A DNA stretch of 6,611 nt from Clostridia bacterium. GTDB lineage: Bacteria > Bacillota > Clostridia > Oscillospirales > Acutalibacteraceae. The notes under the pieces were generated by a model. The model was not told the DNA's origin. It made no database searches and saw only the letters and a program-made list of their open reading frames with translations. Shown piece by piece: positions 1-5,748 of this stretch. A program made the translations under genes and the position numbers. Location of the stretch: NCBI GenBank assembly GCA_900770255.1, contig CAAGJN010000003.1, positions 1 to 6,611 of the forward strand, read 5' to 3'. Each line of letters begins with the position of its first letter. The first letter of the stretch is position 1.

Positions 1-534
1 AACCTTGACGATATTCTGAGCCGACATGATAAGCTCGGCGACCGCGATAACGTTCGCAAGCGAGGTATCCTTGACAAGCGTGATTATCTCGTTGCTCATC
101 GGCGCCGTGATGCGCTTGATGACCTGGAAAAGCACGATTTTGAAAAAGGTCTGCGATTTTGTCAGCCCGAGCACCTGCCCGGCCTCATACTGGCCGACGG
201 GAATACTCTCGATTCCGCCGCGGTAGATCTCGGAAAAATACGCCGCATAATTGATTATAAACGCTATGATGACAGCCGTTATACGCGACTTGAACGGCGC
301 GTTGAACACAAGGCCGGGAACGTAAAAGACGACCATGATCTGGAGCATCAGCGGCGTACCGCGAATCGCCCACACAAACGCACGGCTGAGCCAGCGCAGA
401 GGCTTGAAACGGCTCATCGAGCCGAAAGCTATCGGCAGGCCGAGCGGTATGGCTGCGGCGAGGGTGACAAAAAATATGATCAGCGTATATTTGAAGCCCC
501 CGAGCAGTTGGGCGTTGACGCCGAGGAAATCCAT
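1..534 (-). CDS. Amino-acid ABC transporter permease (partial, C-terminus off the window)
   Basis: Inner-membrane permease of a polar amino-acid uptake system of the HisM/GlnP type; it would form the channel that receives substrate from the neighbouring binding protein. The 178 visible residues start at ATG 534, preceded by a purine-rich site (AAGGAAGAAGGAT). A first membrane span lies near residues 16-38. The conserved RGTPLMLQ stretch is at 58-65, a second span near 84-101, and the EAA-loop signature (EAGQVLG, 117-123) follows EIYRGGIESIP. The family's KDTSLAN block is at 155-161. Full-length members are usually about 215-230 residues, so roughly 40-50 are missing beyond base 1. It lies 97 bp downstream of the binding-protein gene on the same strand, so the two are probably co-transcribed, with the ATPase gene expected further left. 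Substrate is not determinable from the sequence. Confidence 0.95.
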   Translation of the reverse strand, partial: MDFLGVNAQLLGGFKYTLIIFFVTLAAAIPLGLPIAFGSMSRFKPLRWLSRAFVWAIRGTPLMLQIMVVFYVPGLVFNAPFKSRITAVIIAFIINYAAYFSEIYRGGIESIPVGQYEAGQVLGLTKSQTFFKIVLFQVIKRITAPMSNEIITLVKDTSLANVIAVAELIMSAQNIVKV

Positions 535-583
535 TTATGTATCCTTCTTCCTTTGAGGTTTTCGAGTGTATATTTTAACAGCG

Positions 584-616
584 CAAGTCCCGCCGGCAAA
601 TAACCGACAGGACTTG
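584..616 (-). promoter_or_regulatory. Intergenic hairpin between binding protein and permease genes
   Basis: A 13-bp stem with two G-U pairs (CAAGTCCTGTCGG with CCGGCGGGACTTG on the minus strand) closes a 7-nt loop. It lies just after the binding-protein stop and before the permease start. There is no run of U after it, so it is not a classical terminator. In ABC importers such stems often protect or partly attenuate the transcript, so that more binding protein than permease is made. That role is inferred here. Confidence 0.7.
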
Positions 617-631
617 ATTTTTATTTATACG

Positions 632-1441
632 TTACTGCGCGATGATTCTGCCGGAAAGGTTGTATTTCTCAGCAAGTTCATTGAGCGTGCCATCGTCATA
701 GAGCTCCTTGATAGCGGCGTTAATCTTTGAGGTGAGCTCATCCTCACCCTTGCGGATACCTACTGCATAGACCTCAGAGTCAGCTCCTGAGATAACGTCT
801 ACAATCATCAGATCGTCATAATCCGTGCCCTCGCCGATGCTGCCGGCTGCGGTAACCGCGTCGATAACAGCGATATCTGCAGTCTTGCTCTTGATCTCTA
901 TAAGCGATGTACCCTGATCCTTGACCGGAAGATAGCTCTCGCTCAGTCCCTCGTTCGCCTTGACAGCCTTCTCGCCTGCGGAGCCCGCCTCTGCGACGAC
1001 TCTTGCGCCGCTCATGGAAGCGAGATCCTTATACTTATCAGCGTCGGCCTTGCGGATAACCGCAACCTGAGAGTTTTTCATATATGCGCTGGAGAAGTTC
1101 ATCTGTTCCTTGAGGTCATCGCTTGCAGTCATACCGTTCCAAATGCAGTCGATAGTCTTGGAGTTAAGCTCGGTGACCTTTGAATCCCAGTCGATCTCGA
1201 CAAACTTAGCCGTAACGCCGAGCTTTTCGCAGACAGCCGTAGCAAATTCAGTCTCAAAGCCGACGAGTTCGCCGTTCTCCATATAGTTCATCGGTCTGAA
1301 ATAGGTGATGCCTATCTTCATCTCGCCGTTCTCAGCGATATAATCCCAGTCTGTCTTATCGGTTTTTTTGCAGCCCGCAAAGCCGAAAGTAAGGGTGAGC
1401 GTAAGCACTGCGAGAACAAGTGCGATGATTCTCTTTTTCAT
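632..1441 (-). CDS. Amino-acid ABC transporter substrate-binding lipoprotein (SBP family 3)
   Basis: Extracytoplasmic binding protein that captures an amino acid and hands it to the permease encoded just downstream. The 269 residues start at ATG 1441, chosen because GGAGGA lies 9 bases upstream and a lipoprotein signal follows at once (MKKRI, hydrophobic core 5-19, lipobox FAGC with lipidated Cys24). A start 12 codons earlier would put extra residues before the signal. Family-3 features are the GFETEFATAVCEKLG block (61-75), the WDSKVTELNSKTIDCIWNGMT block (85-105) and NFSSAYMKNSQVAV (115-128), with a C-terminal DGTLNELAEKYN helix. The arginine that in HisJ-like proteins binds the ligand carboxylate, just before the FS motif, aligns with Leu110, so ligand contacts may differ. 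Expression is from the promoter at 1478-1506. The substrate is unknown. Confidence 0.95.
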   Translation of the reverse strand: MKKRIIALVLAVLTLTLTFGFAGCKKTDKTDWDYIAENGEMKIGITYFRPMNYMENGELVGFETEFATAVCEKLGVTAKFVEIDWDSKVTELNSKTIDCIWNGMTASDDLKEQMNFSSAYMKNSQVAVIRKADADKYKDLASMSGARVVAEAGSAGEKAVKANEGLSESYLPVKDQGTSLIEIKSKTADIAVIDAVTAAGSIGEGTDYDDLMIVDVISGADSEVYAVGIRKGEDELTSKINAAIKELYDDGTLNELAEKYNLSGRIIAQ

Positions 1442-1477
1442 GATATTTTCCTCCGTGTTTTGTTTTAGTGTGGTCAT

Positions 1478-1506
1478 ATGTTATCACATCATCACGCTAA
1501 AGTCAA
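1478..1506 (-). promoter_or_regulatory. Sigma-A promoter of the ABC importer operon (extended -10)
   Basis: On the minus strand TTGACT (-35, bases 1506-1501) and TAACAT (-10, bases 1483-1478) are separated by 17 bp, and the -10 is preceded by TG plus one base (extended -10). Transcription would begin near 1471, giving a leader of about 30 nt. A perfect 6-bp inverted repeat (AATACT, 6-base spacer, AGTATT; 1505-1522) overlaps the outer end of the -35 and could be an operator. Confidence 0.75.
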
Positions 1507-1556
1507 TACTTTTTTCAGTATTTTTTTCACTTTGCGGTTATATCCTGTTTTGTCAC

Positions 1557-1575
1557 AAAAAGCAGAAGGCTTTTT
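1557..1575 (-). terminator. Weak hairpin terminator, downstream of the small membrane-protein gene
   Basis: Perfect 7-bp inverted repeat AAAAAGC / GCTTTTT with a 5-base loop, ending in a T run on either strand. It separates the minus-strand membrane-protein gene (ends 1699) from the importer promoter. Only two base pairs of the stem are G-C, so it is weak; the assignment rests on position and symmetry. Confidence 0.4.
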
Positions 1576-1698
1576 ATGAAAAATATACGGCCCGCAAAGC
1601 CGTGCGGACCGCATTGCGTGCTTCAAAAAGGAAAACAGAGTATTCTGTGTTTTTATGTTTTTTATTTCTTCCTGCGGGGACTCCGGTGTTCTTTCAAG

Positions 1699-2025
1699 CT
1701 AGGCTACCCTCTTCTCGAGCTCGGCATTGCGCTCCACGAGAGCCGCCGTGTACTGCTCAAGCTGAATTCTGCGCTGCTCGACCCCGGCGCCGTAACGCAT
1801 TACGAGCGCGGGCATAAGGAGAAACACACCCATGCCGATATTGACGGAGACGCTGAATGAGCCCGAATCCTCCTCGCCTAAGCACGCATATATGACGGCG
1901 CTGACTACGGCCGCAGCTATCGGCAAGACTATAGACAATATACCGAACGTTTTGAGTCTGGCCGCTCCCCTTGCAGTAAACGGCGTGCCGTCCGCAAGCT
2001 CATATTTGAGATAACGAACCGACAT
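1699..2025 (-). CDS. Small two-helix membrane protein of unknown function (DUF2975-like?)
   Basis: Encodes 108 residues from ATG 2025 (a GTG directly before it at 2028 would add one). A short N-terminal region carries DGTPFTARGAARLKTFG. It is followed by a membrane span near residues 28-49, an acidic, probably outside, loop (GEEDSGS), a second span near 62-79, and a charged C-terminal helix (about 82-108) rich in Glu and Arg that could form a coiled coil. The GTPF...RL..FG stretch before a membrane helix recalls DUF2975 membrane proteins, but those are longer and normally have helices before it, so the match is only suggestive. No Shine-Dalgarno sequence precedes the start; the promoter at 2033-2059 places the transcript start on the start codon itself. 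The gene is transcribed divergently from the transporter at 2326. Function not assignable. Confidence 0.75.
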   Translation of the reverse strand: MSVRYLKYELADGTPFTARGAARLKTFGILSIVLPIAAAVVSAVIYACLGEEDSGSFSVSVNIGMGVFLLMPALVMRYGAGVEQRRIQLEQYTAALVERNAELEKRVA

Positions 2026-2032
2026 CACGGAA

Positions 2033-2059
2033 ATTATAGTAATGCGCCAAACATGTCAA
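2033..2059 (-). promoter_or_regulatory. Promoter with consensus hexamers, apparently giving a leaderless mRNA
   Basis: Minus-strand TTGACA (bases 2059-2054) and TATAAT (2038-2033) both match the sigma-A consensus exactly, with a short 15-bp spacer. The expected start of transcription, seven bases past the -10, is about 2026, next to the ATG at 2025. A palindrome AACAAA-T-TTTGTT at 2075-2087 lies just upstream and might bind a regulator. Confidence 0.65.
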
Positions 2060-2257
2060 TAAAAGTAAAATGACAACAAATTTTGTTACCTAACTTCCGG
2101 CTAAAACCTACTAAATAAAAAACAGCAAGGAAAATGATAAAACACCGTTAAAAAACACACAAACCGGCGGCGCCGTGCCGTGCCGTATTTTTGATATGTT
2201 TTGCATAAACAAGAGATGAAATTTGTTAAAAATATAGTAAATATTGATATATCCGTG

Positions 2258-2286
2258 TTGACTTTTCTCCAGCTTGAGTTTAATAT
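2258..2286 (+). promoter_or_regulatory. Sigma-A promoter of the transporter/hydrolase operon
   Basis: TTGACT (2258-2263) and TAATAT (2281-2286) with a 17-bp spacer. Transcription would start near 2293, leaving a leader of about 33 nt that carries GAGGCGGTG ahead of the ATG at 2326. The rest of the 300-bp divergent region (2039-2257) is AT-rich apart from a short GC-rich block near 2164-2185, and holds no gene I can support. Confidence 0.7.
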
Positions 2287-2325
2287 AAAAAATGACAGAA
2301 AAATCTTTCGAGGCGGTGTATATCA

Positions 2326-3678
2326 ATGAAAAACAAGGGAATTTCGACGGGCCTGAATTTCTGGCTGCTGGTTTGGGGCCTCGGCGTTGCCGGGCAGATA
2401 TGCTGGAACATGGAAAACCAGTGGTTCAACACCTTTGTCTATGCAAAAATCGCTAAGGATCCAACGATAATCTCTTGGATGGTCGGAGTATCGGCTACGG
2501 CAACGACGATCTCAACCTTCCTATTCGGCTGCATCTCGGACAGAATAGGCAAAAGAAAGGTCATGGTATCAGTCGGCTACATACTCTGGGGCATATTCAC
2601 AATCGTGTTCGGGCTGACTCAGTATCTTGTGCGCGGCAGAACCGACGCTCCCTCCGTGATGATGGCGGTCGGAGTGGCCGTTGTTGCCGCCGATGCTATA
2701 ATGAGCTTCTTCGGCTCTATGGGCAGCGATATCGGCTTTAACGCATGGATAAACGACCACATGAATGACAGCAACAGAGGTCAGCTCGGCGCAGCGCTCG
2801 CAACGCAGCCCGTTATCGGTACGATCGTCGGAACGGTCATCGGCGGCATGCTCGTGGGCAGCAACGACAACTACATGCGCCTGTTCCTCGTCATGGGCAT
2901 TGCGGTTATCCTCTTCGGCATATACTCTCTGGTTGCGATGAAGGACAGCCCCGATCTCAAGCCCAGCAAGCGCGGCAGTTTCGCGCAGCAGTTTTTCAGC
3001 ATCCTCAACTTCAAAAACTATATTAAGAACAGAGAGCTTGCGTGGGTAAACCTGGCGCTGGCGGTGTATTTCATTGCGTTTAACATGTACTTTACGCACA
3101 TAGGCAACTACATGATATACTATCTCGGCTTCACGGCTGACATGATGGGCTATATCGAGGGTATAGCGCTCGTGCTCGCAATGCTGTTCACCATCCCCTG
3201 CACAAAGCTTCTCAACAATAACAAAGCGCCTCAGCTCTGCGTCGCCTCAACGCTGCTAAACAGCGTCGGAGTAGGCCTGCTCGGAGTTTTTGTGCGCCCC
3301 GAAAATGTGAACACAGGCTCTATATGGAACCCCGTTCTGCTCTTCGGCGTGCTGCTGCTCGGCATGGGCTATGTTCTGTTTTTGCAGAGCGTCACCGTTT
3401 GGGGAAAGCAACTCTACCCCGAGGACGCAAGAGGCCAGTTTGAGGGCATACGCATGCTCTTCTTCGTGCTCATCCCCATGGTCGTGGCACCGCTGATTGC
3501 AAACCCGATAATCAAAAAGAGCGGTGAGTTCGTTGACGAGAACGGACTGACCGCATATCTGCCGACCCACACCCTGCTGCTCGTCGGCGCGGTGCTTGTT
3601 CTGCTGACCCTGCTGCCGATTATCCCGGCCAAAAAATATCATGACAGACGCATAAAAGAAGCGGCAAACAAGAAATAA
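2326..3678 (+). CDS. Major facilitator / GPH-like cation symporter
   Basis: A 450-residue polytopic membrane transporter, the usual length for a 12-helix permease. The MFS motif A between helices 2 and 3 is clear: GCISDRIGKRK at residues 68-78. Two further signatures resemble the sugar:cation symporter (GPH) branch: WINDHMNDSNRGQLGA in the N-terminal half (141-156) and LYPEDARGQFEGIR in the C-terminal half (363-376), each a cytoplasmic-side RG or RGQ loop. A longer central loop (about 205-235) separates the two six-helix halves, and the basic C-terminus (KKYHDRRIKEAANKK) should be cytoplasmic. The start is supported by GAGGCGGTG upstream. It is followed after 18 bp by the start of an MBL-fold hydrolase gene, suggesting an import-and-hydrolyse pair. 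The transported compound cannot be inferred. Confidence 0.93.
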   Translation: MKNKGISTGLNFWLLVWGLGVAGQICWNMENQWFNTFVYAKIAKDPTIISWMVGVSATATTISTFLFGCISDRIGKRKVMVSVGYILWGIFTIVFGLTQYLVRGRTDAPSVMMAVGVAVVAADAIMSFFGSMGSDIGFNAWINDHMNDSNRGQLGAALATQPVIGTIVGTVIGGMLVGSNDNYMRLFLVMGIAVILFGIYSLVAMKDSPDLKPSKRGSFAQQFFSILNFKNYIKNRELAWVNLALAVYFIAFNMYFTHIGNYMIYYLGFTADMMGYIEGIALVLAMLFTIPCTKLLNNNKAPQLCVASTLLNSVGVGLLGVFVRPENVNTGSIWNPVLLFGVLLLGMGYVLFLQSVTVWGKQLYPEDARGQFEGIRMLFFVLIPMVVAPLIANPIIKKSGEFVDENGLTAYLPTHTLLLVGAVLVLLTLLPIIPAKKYHDRRIKEAANKK

Positions 3679-3803
3679 CCGAAACGGGGGTAAAAAATGA
3701 GAAGCGATCTTCCTGTAACAAAGCTCGCAGAGAATGTATATCTGCTCAATGAGTTTGACGGCACGAACTGCTATTTGGTTGTCGGTGAAAAGCTTATAAG
3801 CCA

Positions 3804-3822
3804 CATATTCTACCACCTCCTT
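3804..3822 (-). other. Ribosome binding site and start of a lost downstream phage gene
   Basis: On the minus strand AAGGAGGTGG (3822-3813) is followed after 6 bases by ATG at 3806, then TGG CTT ATA. This is one of the strongest Shine-Dalgarno matches in the window, and it lies 42 bases past the candidate immunity gene. The frame runs straight into the antisense of the broken hydrolase and stops after 11 codons. It therefore looks like the first codons of the next gene of the phage operon, cut off at the junction. Confidence 0.5.
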
Positions 3823-3837
3823 GTAGGCATAACAAAG

Positions 3838-3860
3838 CCGCCTTGCTTTAAGCTTGGCGG
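3838..3860 (-). terminator. Possible hairpin at the end of the candidate immunity gene
   Basis: Inverted repeat CCGCC / GGCGG with a symmetrical AA/AA mismatch and an inner GCT/AGC pair. On the minus strand it is followed by CTTTGTT. The stop codon of the 3848-4159 gene lies in its loop. The U tract is poor, so termination would be partial at best. Confidence 0.35.
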
Positions 3861-4159
3861 TTAGTCAATCCAGAGGGGTATATTCCGCATTCAATCAATT
3901 TCAAGGCAAGCGCCGCTTGCTCCTTTCCTTTTGCATCCAAGTCATCGTTTATCCCAGTAAACTCCCCGTTCTCTGCGGTCAAAACAGATGTGTTAACATA
4001 AACCTTTTTGAGCAAATGAAGATATTCCCTATATGCATGCTGAACCGCTCCCGGTGCATCCGATTGTAACAAAAAAAGGTCTCCAAATAAAATTTCGTGT
4101 GCATTCGGGAGTGCATATACACTACACTTATCAAACCAATCGATTGGATTTTCAATCAT
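3848..4159 (-). CDS. Small acidic protein, candidate immunity protein to the ADP-ribosyltransferase domain
   Basis: Encodes 103 residues from ATG 4159, whose last two bases are shared with the stop of the toxin gene (ATGA overlap). A good site, GGAGGT, lies inside the end of the toxin gene 9 bases upstream, so translation of the two should be coupled. An in-frame ATG 22 codons earlier (4225) would overlap the toxin gene deeply and lacks such a site. The protein is soluble, with no signal or membrane segment. It is acidic by hand count (14 Asp/Glu against 8 Lys/Arg) and looks largely helical, with aromatic residues in IDWFDKCSVYAL and an amphipathic HAYREYLHLLKKVYV segment. I do not recognise the family. 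The immunity role is inferred from position, overlap, size and charge, all typical of partners of polymorphic toxins. It could instead be an unrelated phage structural accessory. Confidence 0.8.
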   Translation of the reverse strand: MIENPIDWFDKCSVYALPNAHEILFGDLFLLQSDAPGAVQHAYREYLHLLKKVYVNTSVLTAENGEFTGINDDLDAKGKEQAALALKLIECGIYPSGLTNRQA

Positions 4160-5322
4160 TGCGCGATTACCTCCAAAATCATAAAACGTTCTTTTTTTGT
4201 CACTCTCTTGCCGTTCAAACCGCAAACAATTACATCTCTTTCGCCCGCATCTAAAATCTTATATGTGGTATTTTTATCTATGAGAAACTCAAATTCCGCA
4301 GGACTGTCAGAAACCTTGTAGATATACGCACCTTTAGTCGATTGTGGCACAATTATATCAAGCGTAGTTTTGGTGTCTTTAAAACCGCCAAAAGGCAACT
4401 GTGCGTCTGAACAGATTGTCGCGCTTGTAAAACCTTTTTCGGTATAGGTGCTGCCAATCGCTGCTTTCATATCTTCAAGCGATGATGTTTTACCTGTAAT
4501 ATAATCAACATTACCTACAGACATTCTCACCCTCAGTGCGGTATTCAGTCTAAACTTCGATAATTCCTCGGATATTCCATCACTCACTGCTCTATACTCG
4601 GACAGGTCGCTATTAAAGCATTTTTTCGCTTTTTCATACTGCTCTCCACCACGCTTAAGTGCGTTTATGGCCTCATATGAACCTCCTGTATATTCATATA
4701 TATTAGGATTATCCGCCGCGTCAAAGGACACTCCGAAATTAAAAGAATAATAATTGTTCTGCCACTCTTCGAAATTTTCTATGTTTTTTAAAGATAATTC
4801 TTTGACTGAACCCATTATATCATCTTCCGAGTTTTTTTCAAGACTCACACCCGGTTCTTTTTTCTTCTTTGCTTTCGAGCGTACCGTCAACTCTTTTCTG
4901 TTTGGCGTATAGGAGACACTGCCGCTGTCATTCGTGAGAGATTTGTTTCGCCACTCCTCATATGTCATGCTCGCAGGCACAAGCTTTGTCTCTCCCGTAT
5001 CCGGGTCTCGCGCCCGGCGCTTGAGAGCTGCGAGCTCCTGCTCCGTCCTTGCCGAAACAGTCGTACAGCGGTCGTTGGGGTGCAGCGGCGGATAATTAAC
5101 GCCTTCTTTCGCCTCCGAAACTGGAAACACCTTGCCGTCCAATGCCCCACACACTTCACATGTGCGCCCGTCAAGGGTGGCAAGAAAGCGGTAGCTCTTT
5201 ATTCCCTCTTCCTCATATGCTGCCTTTTCAGCGGCATTATGCACGCGATTTGTCTCTGTACGGATAAGACGCATAGCGTTGTAAAGTCCGGACTGCATTT
5301 CGGCATCAAGCTGTCTCGCCAT
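4156..5322 (-). CDS. Phage MuF minor head protein fused to a C-terminal ADP-ribosyltransferase toxin domain (N-terminally truncated)
   Basis: A 388-residue product from ATG 5322. Residues 1-90 are the end of a Mu F / SPP1 gp7-type head morphogenesis domain: AMRLIRTETNRVHNAAE (16-32), then TLDGRTCEVCGALDGKVF and NYPPLHPNDRC, with Cys55, Cys58, His81 and Cys86 as the usual metal-site pattern. A basic linker (KAKKKK, 150-155) leads to a domain resembling the ADP-ribosyltransferase exoenzyme family: IYEYTGGSYEAINALKRG (208-225), an arginine strand (R264 or R266), KGFTSAT (296-302) in place of the F-S-T-S motif, and PAEFEFLIDKNTTYKIL with the catalytic ExE (E343, E345). Such a domain would transfer ADP-ribose from NAD+ to a target protein, and the ExE order suggests arginine. 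The family link is known; activity is inferred. The start has no convincing ribosome site and coding continues upstream without a start, so the native 5' end is lost. The immunity candidate follows directly. Confidence 0.85.
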   Translation of the reverse strand: MARQLDAEMQSGLYNAMRLIRTETNRVHNAAEKAAYEEEGIKSYRFLATLDGRTCEVCGALDGKVFPVSEAKEGVNYPPLHPNDRCTTVSARTEQELAALKRRARDPDTGETKLVPASMTYEEWRNKSLTNDSGSVSYTPNRKELTVRSKAKKKKEPGVSLEKNSEDDIMGSVKELSLKNIENFEEWQNNYYSFNFGVSFDAADNPNIYEYTGGSYEAINALKRGGEQYEKAKKCFNSDLSEYRAVSDGISEELSKFRLNTALRVRMSVGNVDYITGKTSSLEDMKAAIGSTYTEKGFTSATICSDAQLPFGGFKDTKTTLDIIVPQSTKGAYIYKVSDSPAEFEFLIDKNTTYKILDAGERDVIVCGLNGKRVTKKERFMILEVIAQ

Positions 5323-5493
5323 TGTCAGATTACCCGAACCCGTTATTACGCCGCGCGCTATTATATCATACGCCCTGCCCGCAAGCGCGGAAGTGTTCGT
5401 CCATACTCTCTGAGAGAAGTTTGCGCCCTTCCAGCGGTCATTGACTATTGTGTTTATAGCGCTTTTAGGCAGGGCGGCGAAGTCAAAAGCAAA
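5323..5493 (-). pseudogene. Residual N-terminal coding of the MuF gene without a start codon
   Basis: The frame of the MuF-toxin gene stays open for 57 more codons to an in-frame TGA at 5496-5494. The peptide is typical of the MuF helical region: FDFAALPKSAINTIVNDRW, then KGANFSQRVWTNTSALAG. It contains no ATG, GTG or TTG. An intact MuF protein has on the order of a hundred residues before this point, so the gene is broken near 5490. Any product must start inside, at 5322 or at a non-standard codon. Confidence 0.7.
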
Positions 5494-5555
5494 TCAACTG
5501 TTTTATCGAAATCTTTTGTGCACCGCAGGATATTTTTTCAAAAACTGACAGTAAA

Positions 5556-5602
5556 AAGAACCTCTTGCTGTAGGATATAAAACCCAGCAGGAGGTGTTTC
5601 TT
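5556..5602. terminator. Strong bidirectional hairpin, terminator-like
   Basis: A 10-bp stem with one G-U pair (CCTCTTGCTG at 5561-5570 with CAGCAGGAGG at 5585-5594) and a 14-base loop. After a 3-base bulge it is extended by AAGAA (5556-5560) with TTCTT (5598-5602). On the minus strand TTCTTTTT follows, on the plus strand TGTTTCTTT, so it could stop transcription either way. It lies between the broken MuF gene and the tRNA. The surrounding 5494-5706 holds no gene I can support. It may be the relic of an insertion-sequence end or a terminator carried by the flanking DNA. Confidence 0.5.
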
Positions 5603-5706
5603 TGACATCGTTTCCGCATTTCTCTGAGCCGCTTTTTCGTTCTCATATGAATTGTAACGCCGCAACTTTTTCTTCTTATCTTTTTCTATTTATTTTGAAA
5701 AAGTCC

Positions 5707-5735
5707 TTGCTTTTTCTGAAACAATAGTATATAAT
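5707..5735 (+). promoter_or_regulatory. Promoter of the tRNA-Pro gene
   Basis: TTGCTT (5707-5712), a 17-bp spacer and a perfect TATAAT (5730-5735). The predicted start, about 5742, is 7 bases ahead of the mature tRNA end, as expected for a solitary tRNA gene. Confidence 0.75.
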
Positions 5736-5748
5736 TCTTAGAGTCCTT

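Larger units (their letters stand above)
3697..3864 (+). pseudogene. MBL-fold metallo-hydrolase, 5' fragment only
   Basis: An ATG preceded by GGGGGT, 18 bp after the transporter stop, opens a frame whose first ~34 residues look like the N-terminal strands of metallo-beta-lactamase-fold hydrolases: VTKLAENVYLLNEFDGTN, then CYLVVGEKLI. In intact members a LIDTG strand follows, and the zinc ligands HxHxDH come about 30-40 residues later. Here the frame changes to unrelated residues (SHIFYHLL...) after about base 3798 and stops at 3864 after 55 residues. All metal ligands are missing, so it cannot be an active enzyme. The break coincides with the beginning of minus-strand phage sequence. Either a recombination event or an assembly join made the junction. 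Confidence 0.75.

Noticed and set aside
1368..1860. Long plus-strand frames crossing the importer promoter and the small membrane-protein gene.
   Set aside because: They are antisense to better-supported genes, lack ribosome sites and have low-complexity Cys/Arg/Phe-rich products.
2569..3816. Minus-strand frames antisense to the transporter, rich in His, Glu, Asp and Arg.
   Set aside because: The composition is what the complement of a hydrophobic membrane gene gives, and the plus-strand transporter explains the region.
3788..5490. AAAAGC present at both ends of the phage fragment (3788-3793 and 5485-5490), as if a target duplication.
   Set aside because: Six AT-rich bases can match by chance, and joining the outer sides across the repeat does not restore the hydrolase frame.
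5485..5500. Possible rescue of the MuF N-terminus by a frameshift near 5490.
   Set aside because: Neither alternative frame upstream of 5493 continues with MuF-like sequence, so a real break fits better than a single-base error.
5483..5665. A minus-strand 60-codon frame from a TTG, with a charged, coding-like beginning.
   Set aside because: No ribosome site, no ATG at its start, and it reads through the strong hairpin at 5556-5602. It could be a scrap of a phage gene, but I cannot recognise it.
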